Part shown: positions 55,751-64,000 of the stretch, piece after piece | How the letters are laid out: each line of letters starts with the position of its first letter | How positions within the stretch are numbered: position 1 is the first letter of the stretch | DNA from: Candidatus Nanopelagicaceae bacterium | Lineage (GTDB): Bacteria; Actinomycetota; Actinomycetes; Nanopelagicales; Nanopelagicaceae | DNA length: 64,000 bases | Direction: 5' to 3' | Assembly (NCBI GenBank): GCA_018883365.1 | Contig: VEQF01000002.1 | Location: 1-64,000, forward strand | Notes under the pieces: generated by a model | The model's input: only the letters and a program-made list of their open reading frames with translations | The model's database searches: none | What the model was told of the DNA's origin: nothing | Translations under genes and position numbers: made by a program

Positions 55751-56977
55751 ATGGACACAATAACTAGACGACAATTCCTTAAAGCAACTGGCGCAGGCGC
55801 TATTGGCGCAGCTGCAACCTCACTTACCTTTGAAGATATTGCGAATGCGGCAATCACAAGACCTTTACCGCTCGGCACTCCAATATTGGTCGTAGTAACG
55901 CTGTACGGTGGAAATGATGGCTTAAATACCGTAGTTCCAGTCACTGATTCGATTTATCAATCGATGCGTCCTGGAATTGCTTATAACCAAAGTGAAGTTT
56001 TGCCTTTAGGAGAAGAGCTCTATCTAAATGGTTCCATGACCGGGATGCATGAACTCTGGGGTAAAAAACAGGTAGCGATAGTTCGTGGTGTTGGTTATCC
56101 AAACTCTGATCGCTCACATTTTTCATCCATGGCTATTTGGCAATCTGCAATTTTGGGAGCCGCAAAAACCGGTTGGTTAGGCCGTTGGGTTGAAACTCAA
56201 CCAGAGGATCCAATGTTGGCAATTGGATTAGGTTCGGTATTGCCACCGTTGTTAGCCGGTGAAAAACGCTCGGGTTCGGTTTTGCCACTTGGCGGTTTAA
56301 AGGTTCCAATAGGTTCTTTAGCAAGTGATTGTATGAAACTTTCTATTGCCAGCCGCAGTGACAATCTTTTGCAATCAATGGCAGCTCGCAGCATGCGAAA
56401 TCTTTTTACAGTTTCATCAGACATTACTCCGGTGCTAAAAGCTCCAGCACCAGCAGCTCCAGATTTGCCGACCGCCGTGGGTGGAAATGCTGGTGGAGAT
56501 AATAATTTGACCCAACAACTGGATATCGTGGCAAAACTTGTTGCAGCAGGCGCTCCAACTCGGGTTTGGTCGGTTTCTTTAGGTGGTTTTGATACTCATG
56601 CTGATGAAAAGGGTGCGCAATCAATTTTGTTGGGTGTGGTTTCACAAAGCATCTCTAAATTTATGTCACAAATGCGAGCCACAAATCGCGCTAAAGATGT
56701 TGTGGTTTTGGTTTATAGCGAATTTGGCCGCCGTGTTAAAGGAAATGCATCGGAAGGAACTGATCATGGAACTTCCGGTCCGGTCTTTGTAATTGGCGAA
56801 AAGGTAAAAGGTGGGTTTTATGGTGAACAACCTTCTCTACGCCAGTTAAAAAATGATGATTTAGCGGTGACCTCTGATTTCCGTGATATTTACGCAACTC
56901 TTCTAGAGAAGATATTGGGAACCCAAGCTGATCGAGTATTGGGTAACTGGCAGGGCCGTTTGCCTTTATTCAATTAA
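55751..56977 (+). CDS. DUF1501 family protein with Tat signal
   Basis: 408 residues. A twin-arginine motif (TRRQFLKATG, Arg6-Arg7) and an Ala-rich hydrophobic stretch indicate export in folded form. The body resembles the alkaline-phosphatase/sulfatase-like fold assigned to DUF1501 (YGGNDGLNTVVP, SLGGFDTHADEKG, SEFGRRV..GTDHGTSGPVFVIG). RBS TTGAGGA. It follows its DUF1800 partner by 18 bases. Confidence 0.88.
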   Translation: MDTITRRQFLKATGAGAIGAAATSLTFEDIANAAITRPLPLGTPILVVVTLYGGNDGLNTVVPVTDSIYQSMRPGIAYNQSEVLPLGEELYLNGSMTGMHELWGKKQVAIVRGVGYPNSDRSHFSSMAIWQSAILGAAKTGWLGRWVETQPEDPMLAIGLGSVLPPLLAGEKRSGSVLPLGGLKVPIGSLASDCMKLSIASRSDNLLQSMAARSMRNLFTVSSDITPVLKAPAPAAPDLPTAVGGNAGGDNNLTQQLDIVAKLVAAGAPTRVWSVSLGGFDTHADEKGAQSILLGVVSQSISKFMSQMRATNRAKDVVVLVYSEFGRRVKGNASEGTDHGTSGPVFVIGEKVKGGFYGEQPSLRQLKNDDLAVTSDFRDIYATLLEKILGTQADRVLGNWQGRLPLFN

Positions 56978-56990
56978 GCAAAGCTGTCGG

Positions 56991-56996
56991 TAGCAT
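56991..56996 (+). promoter_or_regulatory. -10 box of tsaE (leaderless)
   Basis: TAGCAT, six bases before the GTG at 57003, with no ribosome-binding site. Confidence 0.5.
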
Positions 56997-57002
56997 TAAC
57001 CG

Positions 57003-57446
57003 GTGTTAGTTAAGTCGGTAGATGCAATGCGCGAGCTAGGCGCAAAACTGGCATCTCACCTACATGCTGGGGATATAGTCGTATTGCGCGGAAATTTAGG
57101 TGCGGGCAAAACCGCGCTAACCCAAGGCATTGGAAAGTACCTAGGGATTGAAGATGTAACTTCGCCAACCTTCGTCATTGCCAGATCGCACAAAGGCGCC
57201 ATTCCACTTATTCACGTTGATGCTTATCGCCTACTTGATGCAGGAAATCAAAGTTTTGAGATTGATGATTTGGATCTTGATACATCCAGAGCAGGGGCAA
57301 TAACCGTCATAGAGTGGGGCGAAGAGGTTGCAGCACGGATGCAAGAAGATTATTTATTAGTGGATATTAGCTTTGGCGTTAATGAGGATGAAAGGAAAGT
57401 TTCTTTTATCAGTCATGGAAAGCGATGGGAGGGATTTAGCCTGTGA
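57003..57446 (+). CDS. tsaE: tRNA threonylcarbamoyladenosine ATPase TsaE
   Basis: 147 residues from a GTG. Walker A GNLGAGKTALTQG, SPTFVI and HVDAYRL are diagnostic. It supports the TsaB-TsaD complex in making t6A37 in tRNA. ATGA-type overlap with tsaB. Confidence 0.95.
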   Translation: MLVKSVDAMRELGAKLASHLHAGDIVVLRGNLGAGKTALTQGIGKYLGIEDVTSPTFVIARSHKGAIPLIHVDAYRLLDAGNQSFEIDDLDLDTSRAGAITVIEWGEEVAARMQEDYLLVDISFGVNEDERKVSFISHGKRWEGFSL

Positions 57447-58000
57447 TTTCACTAGTTATTGATACCTCTACAAATCGCACCTCAGTTGGTCTATTTCATC
57501 GAAACGAGATTATTTTCAATGAATTTCATGATGGAGCAACTGCGCATGCTGAAGCGCTCCCTAAATTGGTATCGCAGGCACTCTCATTAGAAAACCAGAT
57601 TAATCAAGTGGTTGTAGGTATGGGGCCGGGTCCGTTCACTGGACTACGAGTCGGAATTGTCTTTGCCCAAAGTTTTGCTCATGCCCGCAATATCAACTGG
57701 CGCGGAGTTTGTTCTTTGGATGGATTTAAGGTGGAAGCCGATGAATACATCGTCACTACTGATGCAAGACGAAAAGAAATCTATTGGGCTAAATATAAGA
57801 ATGGCGTTAGGAGCTTTGGCCCGGCGGTAGCAACTCCAGATTATGTGGCAGATCTACCGGAACGAAAGTTTGGTTTTGGATTTGGTGAAACTCTTTATCC
57901 ATCAATGGAGCTTTTACTGGCAAAATCACAAACCAATCCTGTTCTTGAACCAATGTATCTGCGCAGGCCGGATGCGGTTCCGACAAGTGAGCGTGCATGA
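57443..58000 (+). CDS. tsaB: tRNA threonylcarbamoyladenosine protein TsaB
   Basis: 185 residues from a GTG. MISLVIDTST, HAEALPKLVSQAL and VGMGPGPFTGLRVGIVFA are family motifs. It is shorter than E. coli TsaB (about 230), as is common in small genomes. Partner and activator of TsaD. Confidence 0.93.
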   Translation: MISLVIDTSTNRTSVGLFHRNEIIFNEFHDGATAHAEALPKLVSQALSLENQINQVVVGMGPGPFTGLRVGIVFAQSFAHARNINWRGVCSLDGFKVEADEYIVTTDARRKEIYWAKYKNGVRSFGPAVATPDYVADLPERKFGFGFGETLYPSMELLLAKSQTNPVLEPMYLRRPDAVPTSERA

Positions 58001-58449
58001 TTACCTATCGCGAGATGATTGCTTTAGATGTTCCAGTATTAGTGGGCATCGAGAAAGATATTTATCCAGAAAGTCCTTGGAGCGCGGCGCAGTTTCGCGA
58101 AGAGTTGTTTGGAGTCCCGAAAACTCGCAAATACATTGTGGCGTTAGATGACAATGAAATTATTGGTTATGCCGGCATTGCTCTAGCCGGTGACGTGGCA
58201 GATATTCACACCTTAACTGTGCTGCCAGCTTTCCGGCGACGCGGGATTGCTTCACATATGCTCAAGGAGCTCGAGGAATGGGCTGCACACAAAGGGATCA
58301 CGAACTTCATGTTGGAAATGCGTGAAGGCAATGCCGAAGCCCAGCCGCTATATGAAAAGTACGGTTATCAAGTAATTTCCCGTAGAGATAACTATTACGC
58401 ACCGGGAATCCACGCCTTAATTATGCGCAAAGAGATCTCCCATGAGTGA
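57997..58449 (+). CDS. rimI: Ribosomal-protein-alanine N-acetyltransferase (GNAT)
   Basis: 150 residues. Acetyl-CoA loop RRRGIASHM and [25 protein letters not shown] fit RimI. Overlaps both neighbours (4 and 8 bases), the conserved tsaB-rimI-tsaD order. Confidence 0.93.
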   Translation: MITYREMIALDVPVLVGIEKDIYPESPWSAAQFREELFGVPKTRKYIVALDDNEIIGYAGIALAGDVADIHTLTVLPAFRRRGIASHMLKELEEWAAHKGITNFMLEMREGNAEAQPLYEKYGYQVISRRDNYYAPGIHALIMRKEISHE

Positions 58450-59476
58450 GCCATTAATTCTAGGTATTGAAACCTCTTGCGATGAGACCGCGGTAGGAAT
58501 CGTAAAAGGGCGCAAATTACTGGCCAATGTGATTGCATCCAGTGTCGAGGAACATGCCAGATTTGGCGGGGTCGTACCAGAGGTTGCCTCACGTGCCCAC
58601 TTAGAAGCGATGCAACCAACCATTGATAAAGCGTTGCAAGAAAGCGGAATCAAATTAAAGGATTTGGATGCCATAGCTGTTACCGCAGGTCCTGGTTTAG
58701 TTGGCGCGCTGTTGGTTGGAGTTTCTGCTGCAAATGGATTAGCACTGGCATTAAATAAACCGCTTTATGGCGTTAATCATTTGGCCTCTCACGTTGCAGT
58801 TGATTTGTTGACCCATGAAGACGATGTCAAGCCAACTATTGCTTTATTAGTGAGTGGTGGACACTCCTCAATTTTGCAGGTGAATGACATAACTAATGAG
58901 ATTCAACCTTTAGGTCAAACAATTGATGATGCAGCAGGAGAGGCTTTCGACAAAATCGCTCGCCTCTTAAAACTAGGATTTCCCGGCGGGCCGTTGATTG
59001 ATAAAGAAGCAAAACAAGGTGATGAAAATGCAATTGCATTTCCGCGTGGTTTAACTAACCCCAAAGATTTAGCAGATCATGAATTTGATTTTTCTTTCTC
59101 TGGCCTTAAAACCGCGGTCTCACGATATCTACAGGCAACACCAGAATATGTTCGCGCCGATGTTGCAGCATCTTTCCAAGAAGCAATCGTTGATGTGTTG
59201 CTGCAAAAATCAATTAAAGCTTGTAAACAAACCGGCATCGATTCACTAGTAATTGCTGGGGGAGTTGCAGCTAACTCCAGATTACGTTTTGTCGCTGAAC
59301 AACGTTGCGCCACCGCAGGAATCGAGCTGCGCACCCCGCCTCCATCGCTGTGCACCGACAACGGGGCCATGGTTGCGGCCCTCGGCTCCCTGGCGGTCTC
59401 AGCTGGCCGCCCGCCTTCCGCCCTAGGCATCGAAGCGGCCTCCTCGATTAGCCCGGCAATCCCAATCTGGGCTTAA
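58442..59476 (+). CDS. tsaD: tRNA threonylcarbamoyladenosine synthase TsaD
   Basis: 344 residues. Metal-binding His113 and His117 (NHLASH), [15 protein letters not shown] at the start and LLVSGGHSS are present. Catalytic subunit for t6A. The last 150 bases are noticeably GC-rich compared with the rest. Confidence 0.96.
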   Translation: MSEPLILGIETSCDETAVGIVKGRKLLANVIASSVEEHARFGGVVPEVASRAHLEAMQPTIDKALQESGIKLKDLDAIAVTAGPGLVGALLVGVSAANGLALALNKPLYGVNHLASHVAVDLLTHEDDVKPTIALLVSGGHSSILQVNDITNEIQPLGQTIDDAAGEAFDKIARLLKLGFPGGPLIDKEAKQGDENAIAFPRGLTNPKDLADHEFDFSFSGLKTAVSRYLQATPEYVRADVAASFQEAIVDVLLQKSIKACKQTGIDSLVIAGGVAANSRLRFVAEQRCATAGIELRTPPPSLCTDNGAMVAALGSLAVSAGRPPSALGIEAASSISPAIPIWA

Positions 59477-59490
59477 GCCCAGCTTCGGAT

Positions 59491-59519
59491 TTGATAGCGG
59501 GAATAGCCAGCCGTAGGCT
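59491..59519 (+). promoter_or_regulatory. Promoter of groES-groEL
   Basis: TTGATA (59491-59496), a 17-base spacer, TAGGCT (59514-59519). The expected transcription start falls at the left edge of the CIRCE element. Confidence 0.75.
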
Positions 59520-59524
59520 TGGCG

Positions 59525-59551
59525 TTAGCACTCGCCGGGTCAGAGTGATAA
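59525..59551 (+). promoter_or_regulatory. CIRCE operator (HrcA binding site)
   Basis: TTAGCACTC, nine bases, GAGTGATAA. It matches the CIRCE consensus TTAGCACTC-N9-GAGTGCTAA at 17 of 18 arm positions. HrcA would repress groES-groEL until heat shock. Confidence 0.92.
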
Positions 59552-59599
59552 CTAAGGACCCATAACTACACGAGAAATCGATAAGAAGGAGCTACAGCG

Positions 59600-59893
59600 A
59601 TGGCCATTGCCATTAAGCCACTTGAAGATCGCATCGTTATCAAGATCAACGAAGCAGAAGAGAAGACCGCATCAGGTCTTGTTATTCCAGATACCGCAAA
59701 AGAGAAGCCACAGGAAGGCACCGTTGTTGCCGTAGGTCCAGGACGTTTTGATGATGGAGTACGCGTTCCAATGGATATCAAAGTTGGCGATGTTGTGCTT
59801 TACAGCAAATACGGCGGAACTGAAATCAAGCATGGCGGTGAGGAATATCTAGTGCTATCAGCACGCGACATCCTTGCTGTTATCGAGAAGTAA
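59600..59893 (+). CDS. groES: Co-chaperonin GroES
   Basis: 97 residues. [38 protein letters not shown] contains the mobile loop that binds GroEL. RBS AAGGAG. First gene of the CIRCE-controlled operon. Confidence 0.97.
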   Translation: MAIAIKPLEDRIVIKINEAEEKTASGLVIPDTAKEKPQEGTVVAVGPGRFDDGVRVPMDIKVGDVVLYSKYGGTEIKHGGEEYLVLSARDILAVIEK

Positions 59894-59906
59894 AAAGAGA
59901 CGATAA

Positions 59907-61547
<1,641 letters not shown>

Positions 61548-61570
61548 CTAGTACCAAATAAAAGAAATCT

Positions 61571-61603
61571 AAAGGGCTCTGACCAATGTCAGAGCCCTTT
61601 TTC
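61571..61603 (+). terminator. Intrinsic terminator of groES-groEL
   Basis: Perfect 13-bp stem (61571-61583 with 61588-61600), a 4-base CAAT loop, then a T-run. Confidence 0.93.
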
Positions 61604-61605
61604 AT

Positions 61606-61611
61606 TACACT
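61606..61611 (+). promoter_or_regulatory. -10 box of the TerC gene (leaderless)
   Basis: TACACT, six bases before the ATG at 61618. It sits only 3 bases after the terminator T-run. Confidence 0.55.
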
Positions 61612-61617
61612 CCGCAG

Positions 61618-62550
61618 ATGAACTCTGAAACCGTAAATGTCTCAACAACGGTCTGGTTGGTAACCCTTGGCATCGTCTCGATCGTAATAATCGCGGATTT
61701 GATCTGGGCCTACCTACGCCGAAATTCGATTACCTCCATGAAGGAGGCGGCTACCTGGACCTTCATTTACGTATCTGCAGCCATCATCTTCGGTATCTCA
61801 ATGCGAAGCTGGGATGGCCCAACCGCCTCTGCCGAATTCTTCGCTGGCTGGATTACCGAGTATTCGTTATCAATCGATAACCTGTTCGTTTTCCTAATCA
61901 TTTTGACCCGACTTCGAATCGAGCGGGAAAAAGAGCAGCTGGTGCTGCTTTTGGGCATCTTGATGGCGCTAGTAATGCGCGGAATTTTCATCATCGTTGG
62001 TGCTGCAGTGGTGGAGCGATTTGTTGCAATCTTTTTCCTATTCGGAGGCATCTTGCTGTGGACCGCATACAAACTCATTACCGAGGATGCGGAGGAGGAT
62101 GAGTGGCAGGAAAACCGCATCATCACCGCGCTTCGCAAACGTGGTTATTCCACATTCACAATTGCATTGGTGGCGCTCGGAACCACAGATTTGTTATTCG
62201 CGCTTGATTCAATTCCAGCAATCTTTGGTTTAACTAGAGATCCATACATTGTTTTCATGGCAAATGCTTTTGCGTTGATGGGATTACGTCAGCTTTATTT
62301 CCTAGTCGGAATTTTGCTAAAACGATTGGTATATCTCTCCAAGGGACTTTCTATCGTTTTAGGTTTTATCGGAATCAAATTGATTATCGAGGCTTTGCAC
62401 GGAATCGGCATCCACGATATTGCTGGATTCAAGATCCCTCATGTTTCGCTGCAGGTCTCGCTGGGCGTCATCATTTCTGCTTTAGCGGTTACGACAGTGA
62501 TTAGCTTGCGAAAGAATCCAAATCGAGATCCTGATCCGCTTCACAACTAA
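61618..62550 (+). CDS. TerC-family integral membrane protein
   Basis: 310 residues with about eight or nine membrane segments. The conserved acidic motif EYSLSIDNLFVFLIIL and the later GTTDLLFALDSIPAIFGLTRDP are diagnostic. TerC/Alx proteins are linked to metal (Mn, tellurite) homeostasis and to loading metals onto secreted proteins. Its transcript appears leaderless. Convergent with whiB. Confidence 0.92.
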   Translation: MNSETVNVSTTVWLVTLGIVSIVIIADLIWAYLRRNSITSMKEAATWTFIYVSAAIIFGISMRSWDGPTASAEFFAGWITEYSLSIDNLFVFLIILTRLRIEREKEQLVLLLGILMALVMRGIFIIVGAAVVERFVAIFFLFGGILLWTAYKLITEDAEEDEWQENRIITALRKRGYSTFTIALVALGTTDLLFALDSIPAIFGLTRDPYIVFMANAFALMGLRQLYFLVGILLKRLVYLSKGLSIVLGFIGIKLIIEALHGIGIHDIAGFKIPHVSLQVSLGVIISALAVTTVISLRKNPNRDPDPLHN

Positions 62551-62571
62551 CAATCATTCTTAAAAAAGTTA

Positions 62572-62607
62572 AAACCCCCGGGTTCGCATCCCCGGGGGTT
62601 TAGTTTT
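62572..62607. terminator. Bidirectional terminator between terC and whiB
   Basis: 11-bp stem AAACCCCCGGG (62572-62582) with CCCGGGGGTTT (62591-62601), followed by T-rich sequence on both strands. Confidence 0.88.
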
Positions 62608-62620
62608 ATAGGAAGTGCTG

Positions 62621-62923
62621 TTACGCAGTAAAGAAACGTTGTTGACGTTGTGCCTTACTGATGATGTCCAAACGTTCCTCTTCAGTTAATCCGCCCCAGA
62701 TGCCATATGGCTCCTGAGCGGCAAGCGCATGTGCTCGACATGCTGCGATCACTGGACAGGTTGCGCACACTGCCTTAGCGGCGTTCTCACGAGCTTTGCG
62801 GCGGGGGCCACGCTCGCCATCTGGATGGAAGAACATCTCAGTTGGGAGGGATCGGCAAGCACCCTCATACTGCCATTCCCAATTTGAAGCTACCGGCTTT
62901 GGAAGACGCGATGTTTCAGACAT
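62621..62923 (-). CDS. WhiB-family iron-sulfur regulator
   Basis: 100 residues starting MSETSRLPKP. Four cysteines that bind a [4Fe-4S] cluster: Cys23, Cys53, Cys56, Cys62; the GIWGG turn follows and then a basic tail. I prefer the ATG at 62921-62923 over the one at 62945-62947, because TATGGT lies exactly six bases before it and TTGAAC 17 bases further up. WhiB proteins are restricted to actinobacteria and bind the main sigma factor. Confidence 0.93.
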   Translation of the reverse strand: MSETSRLPKPVASNWEWQYEGACRSLPTEMFFHPDGERGPRRKARENAAKAVCATCPVIAACRAHALAAQEPYGIWGGLTEEERLDIISKAQRQQRFFTA

Positions 62924-62929
62924 GGGTGA

Positions 62930-62958
62930 ACCATACAATCGCGCCATAGGTTGTTCAA
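62930..62958 (-). promoter_or_regulatory. Promoter of whiB (leaderless)
   Basis: Minus strand: TTGAAC (62953-62958), 17 bases, TATGGT (62930-62935), six bases, ATG. An interrupted palindrome TCAAG-TAC-CTTGA (62955-62967) overlaps the -35. Confidence 0.75.
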
Positions 62959-63044
62959 GTACCTTGACCGCATAAAACCCTGAGAAAGTGCTCAGAGACC
63001 CATTTCAAGTCGCGCACACCACAATCTGGACGCACTATTGGCCA

Positions 63045-63971
63045 GTGGCCGACAAAAGCAACACCTCCCCAGTAACAGCCCCCATCACAGAGGCGCTTAC
63101 TGTCGCGGCCGTTGCCAGAAGACTTGGAGTAGCCCCCGCCACATTGCGAACCTGGGATCGACGCTATGGGCTTGGTCCATCTGAGCACAGCACCGGAGAA
63201 CATCGCCGTTACAACATTAATGATTTAGCTCGCTTAACTTTGATGCGTAAGTTAGTAATTGCTGGAGTTTCTCCCGCCGAAGCTGCACAACGTGCGCTGG
63301 CTTTTGATGGCGAAACCTCTCCAGAGTTGATTTCAAGTTCACTTTCAAAAGATGTAGCGGTTCGCGAAGAGTTAGTTGAAACTTTGATTCGCGCAGCACG
63401 CGCATATGATCGTAATTTTATTGAAGAGTTGCTGCGGTCAGAATTGTCGGCCCGCGGAATTTCAAATACCTGGAACGAAGTAATCGTTCCATTACTAATA
63501 ATGATTGGCGATGAGTGGGCGGAATCAGGAACCGGAATTGAAACCGAACATTTGGTAAGTGAAATTGTTAAACGTCTGTTGCAGGAGGAAAATAAATCTG
63601 TTGCAAATCCAGTTAATGCTAGACCAGTTCTTTTGGCTTGCATTGGTGAGGAGATGCACTCCTTAGCTCTATACGCACTCGGTGCCTGTCTTTCAGAGCG
63701 CAATATTGCAATTCAGTTTTTAGGAGCACGAACACCGATTGAGGCAATCAGTGCAGTTGTTAAGCGTTCTGCGCCTCCGGCAATTTTCTTGTGGGCGCAA
63801 CTTGGAAAAAATGGTGATCCTGCAGTGCTTGGCGAATTGCCAAGTATTAGACCTGCACCTCGAATTATTTTAGGTGGACCTGGTTGGAAGCTCTCCGATA
63901 AAAAGACTGCGGTCCATGTTGATGACTTGATGGAGGCGGTAGAAGAGATTACGCGGGCGGCCGGAGCTTAA
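63045..63971 (+). CDS. MerR-family regulator with cobalamin-binding-like domains (CarH/LitR-like)
   Basis: 308 residues from the GTG at 63045; an upstream in-frame ATG at 62988 adds 19 unlikely residues. N-terminal MerR helix-turn-helix (LTVAAVARRLGVAPATLRTWDRRYGL, 18-43). A helical middle domain carries W158-x9-E168-H169, the motif of adenosylcobalamin photoreceptors. The C-terminal B12-fold shows GEEMHSLA (His205) and GGPGW; the usual ExxHxxG glycine is replaced. It probably regulates in response to light or B12. CACTAT lies six bases before the start. Confidence 0.8.
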   Translation: MADKSNTSPVTAPITEALTVAAVARRLGVAPATLRTWDRRYGLGPSEHSTGEHRRYNINDLARLTLMRKLVIAGVSPAEAAQRALAFDGETSPELISSSLSKDVAVREELVETLIRAARAYDRNFIEELLRSELSARGISNTWNEVIVPLLIMIGDEWAESGTGIETEHLVSEIVKRLLQEENKSVANPVNARPVLLACIGEEMHSLALYALGACLSERNIAIQFLGARTPIEAISAVVKRSAPPAIFLWAQLGKNGDPAVLGELPSIRPAPRIILGGPGWKLSDKKTAVHVDDLMEAVEEITRAAGA

Positions 63972-64000
63972 TTTCCTGATTATTTACGCACCCATTAAAG

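Noticed and set aside
62924-62947. Eight extra residues at the whiB N-terminus (ATG at 62947)
   Set aside because: The predicted -10 box lies inside this stretch, so the transcript would start after that ATG.

Overview
The window looks like a chromosome segment of a small-genome, low-GC freshwater actinobacterium of the acI type (Nanopelagicales, e.g. Planktophila/Nanopelagicus relatives). The reasons are: a WhiB-family regulator; zinc-type S14, S4 and L36; actinobacterial gene orders (str-S10-spc-alpha ribosomal superoperon; tsaE-tsaB-rimI-tsaD-groES-groEL); a GroEL with a His-rich tail; very tight gene packing; and AT-leaning codon use. The taxon is an inference from these traits. No tRNA, rRNA, IS element, phage gene or CRISPR array was seen, and no stretch longer than about 175 bases lacks a gene.

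Layout. 1-92 is the 3' end of rpoC, followed by a terminator. 139-3352 (minus) holds an alcohol dehydrogenase, an APH-type kinase and an ACAD10/11-like acyl-CoA dehydrogenase, divergent from a short-chain dehydrogenase (3408-4169). This set resembles a 4-hydroxyacyl-CoA pathway. 4185-6184 (minus) is a chain of AbrB-type antitoxin, PIN toxin, trhA-like membrane protein and deoD. 6357-22789 is the ribosomal supercluster: rpsL-rpsG-fusA-tuf, then rpsJ through rplO, secY, adk and map, followed by a metal-ligand-poor M24 protein (22799-23872).

23988-35781 is a catabolic island lying between map and infA. It encodes a Gfo/Idh/MocA oxidoreductase, a fucose-isomerase-like protein, a sugar-type ABC binding protein and two permeases (no ATPase), a FadR-type regulator, a PfkB kinase, split UxaA/SuyAB-like lyase subunits, a SerA-like (SlcC-type) and an Ldh2-like (ComC-type) dehydrogenase, and a YeiH-family exporter. 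The last five genes match, family by family, the known sulfolactate racemisation/desulfonation pathway with sulfite/sulfate export. My working hypothesis is an organosulfonate or sulfosugar utilisation locus. A TNGTNNNACNA palindrome just upstream of the first gene fits the FadR-type regulator.

35864-41871 resumes the ribosomal cluster: infA, rpmJ, rpsM-rpsK-rpsD, rpoA, rplQ, truA, and an ABC-F ATPase. 41993-47976 is rplM-rpsI-glmM-glmS, a PAP2 phosphatase and alr. 47986-54338 is a branched-chain-amino-acid-type ABC transporter operon that ends with a secreted alpha/beta hydrolase. 54431-56977 is a DUF1800/DUF1501 pair. 57003-61547 is tsaE-tsaB-rimI-tsaD and the CIRCE-controlled groES-groEL. 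61618-62550 is a TerC protein, convergent with whiB (62621-62923, minus). A CarH/LitR-like MerR regulator (63045-63971) carrying the Wx9EH cobalamin-photoreceptor motif closes the window.

A recurrent regulatory signature is visible. At least eight genes have a TANNNT -10 hexamer exactly six bases before the start codon, so their transcripts should be leaderless. In two of them the stop codon of the preceding gene forms the first half of the -10 box.
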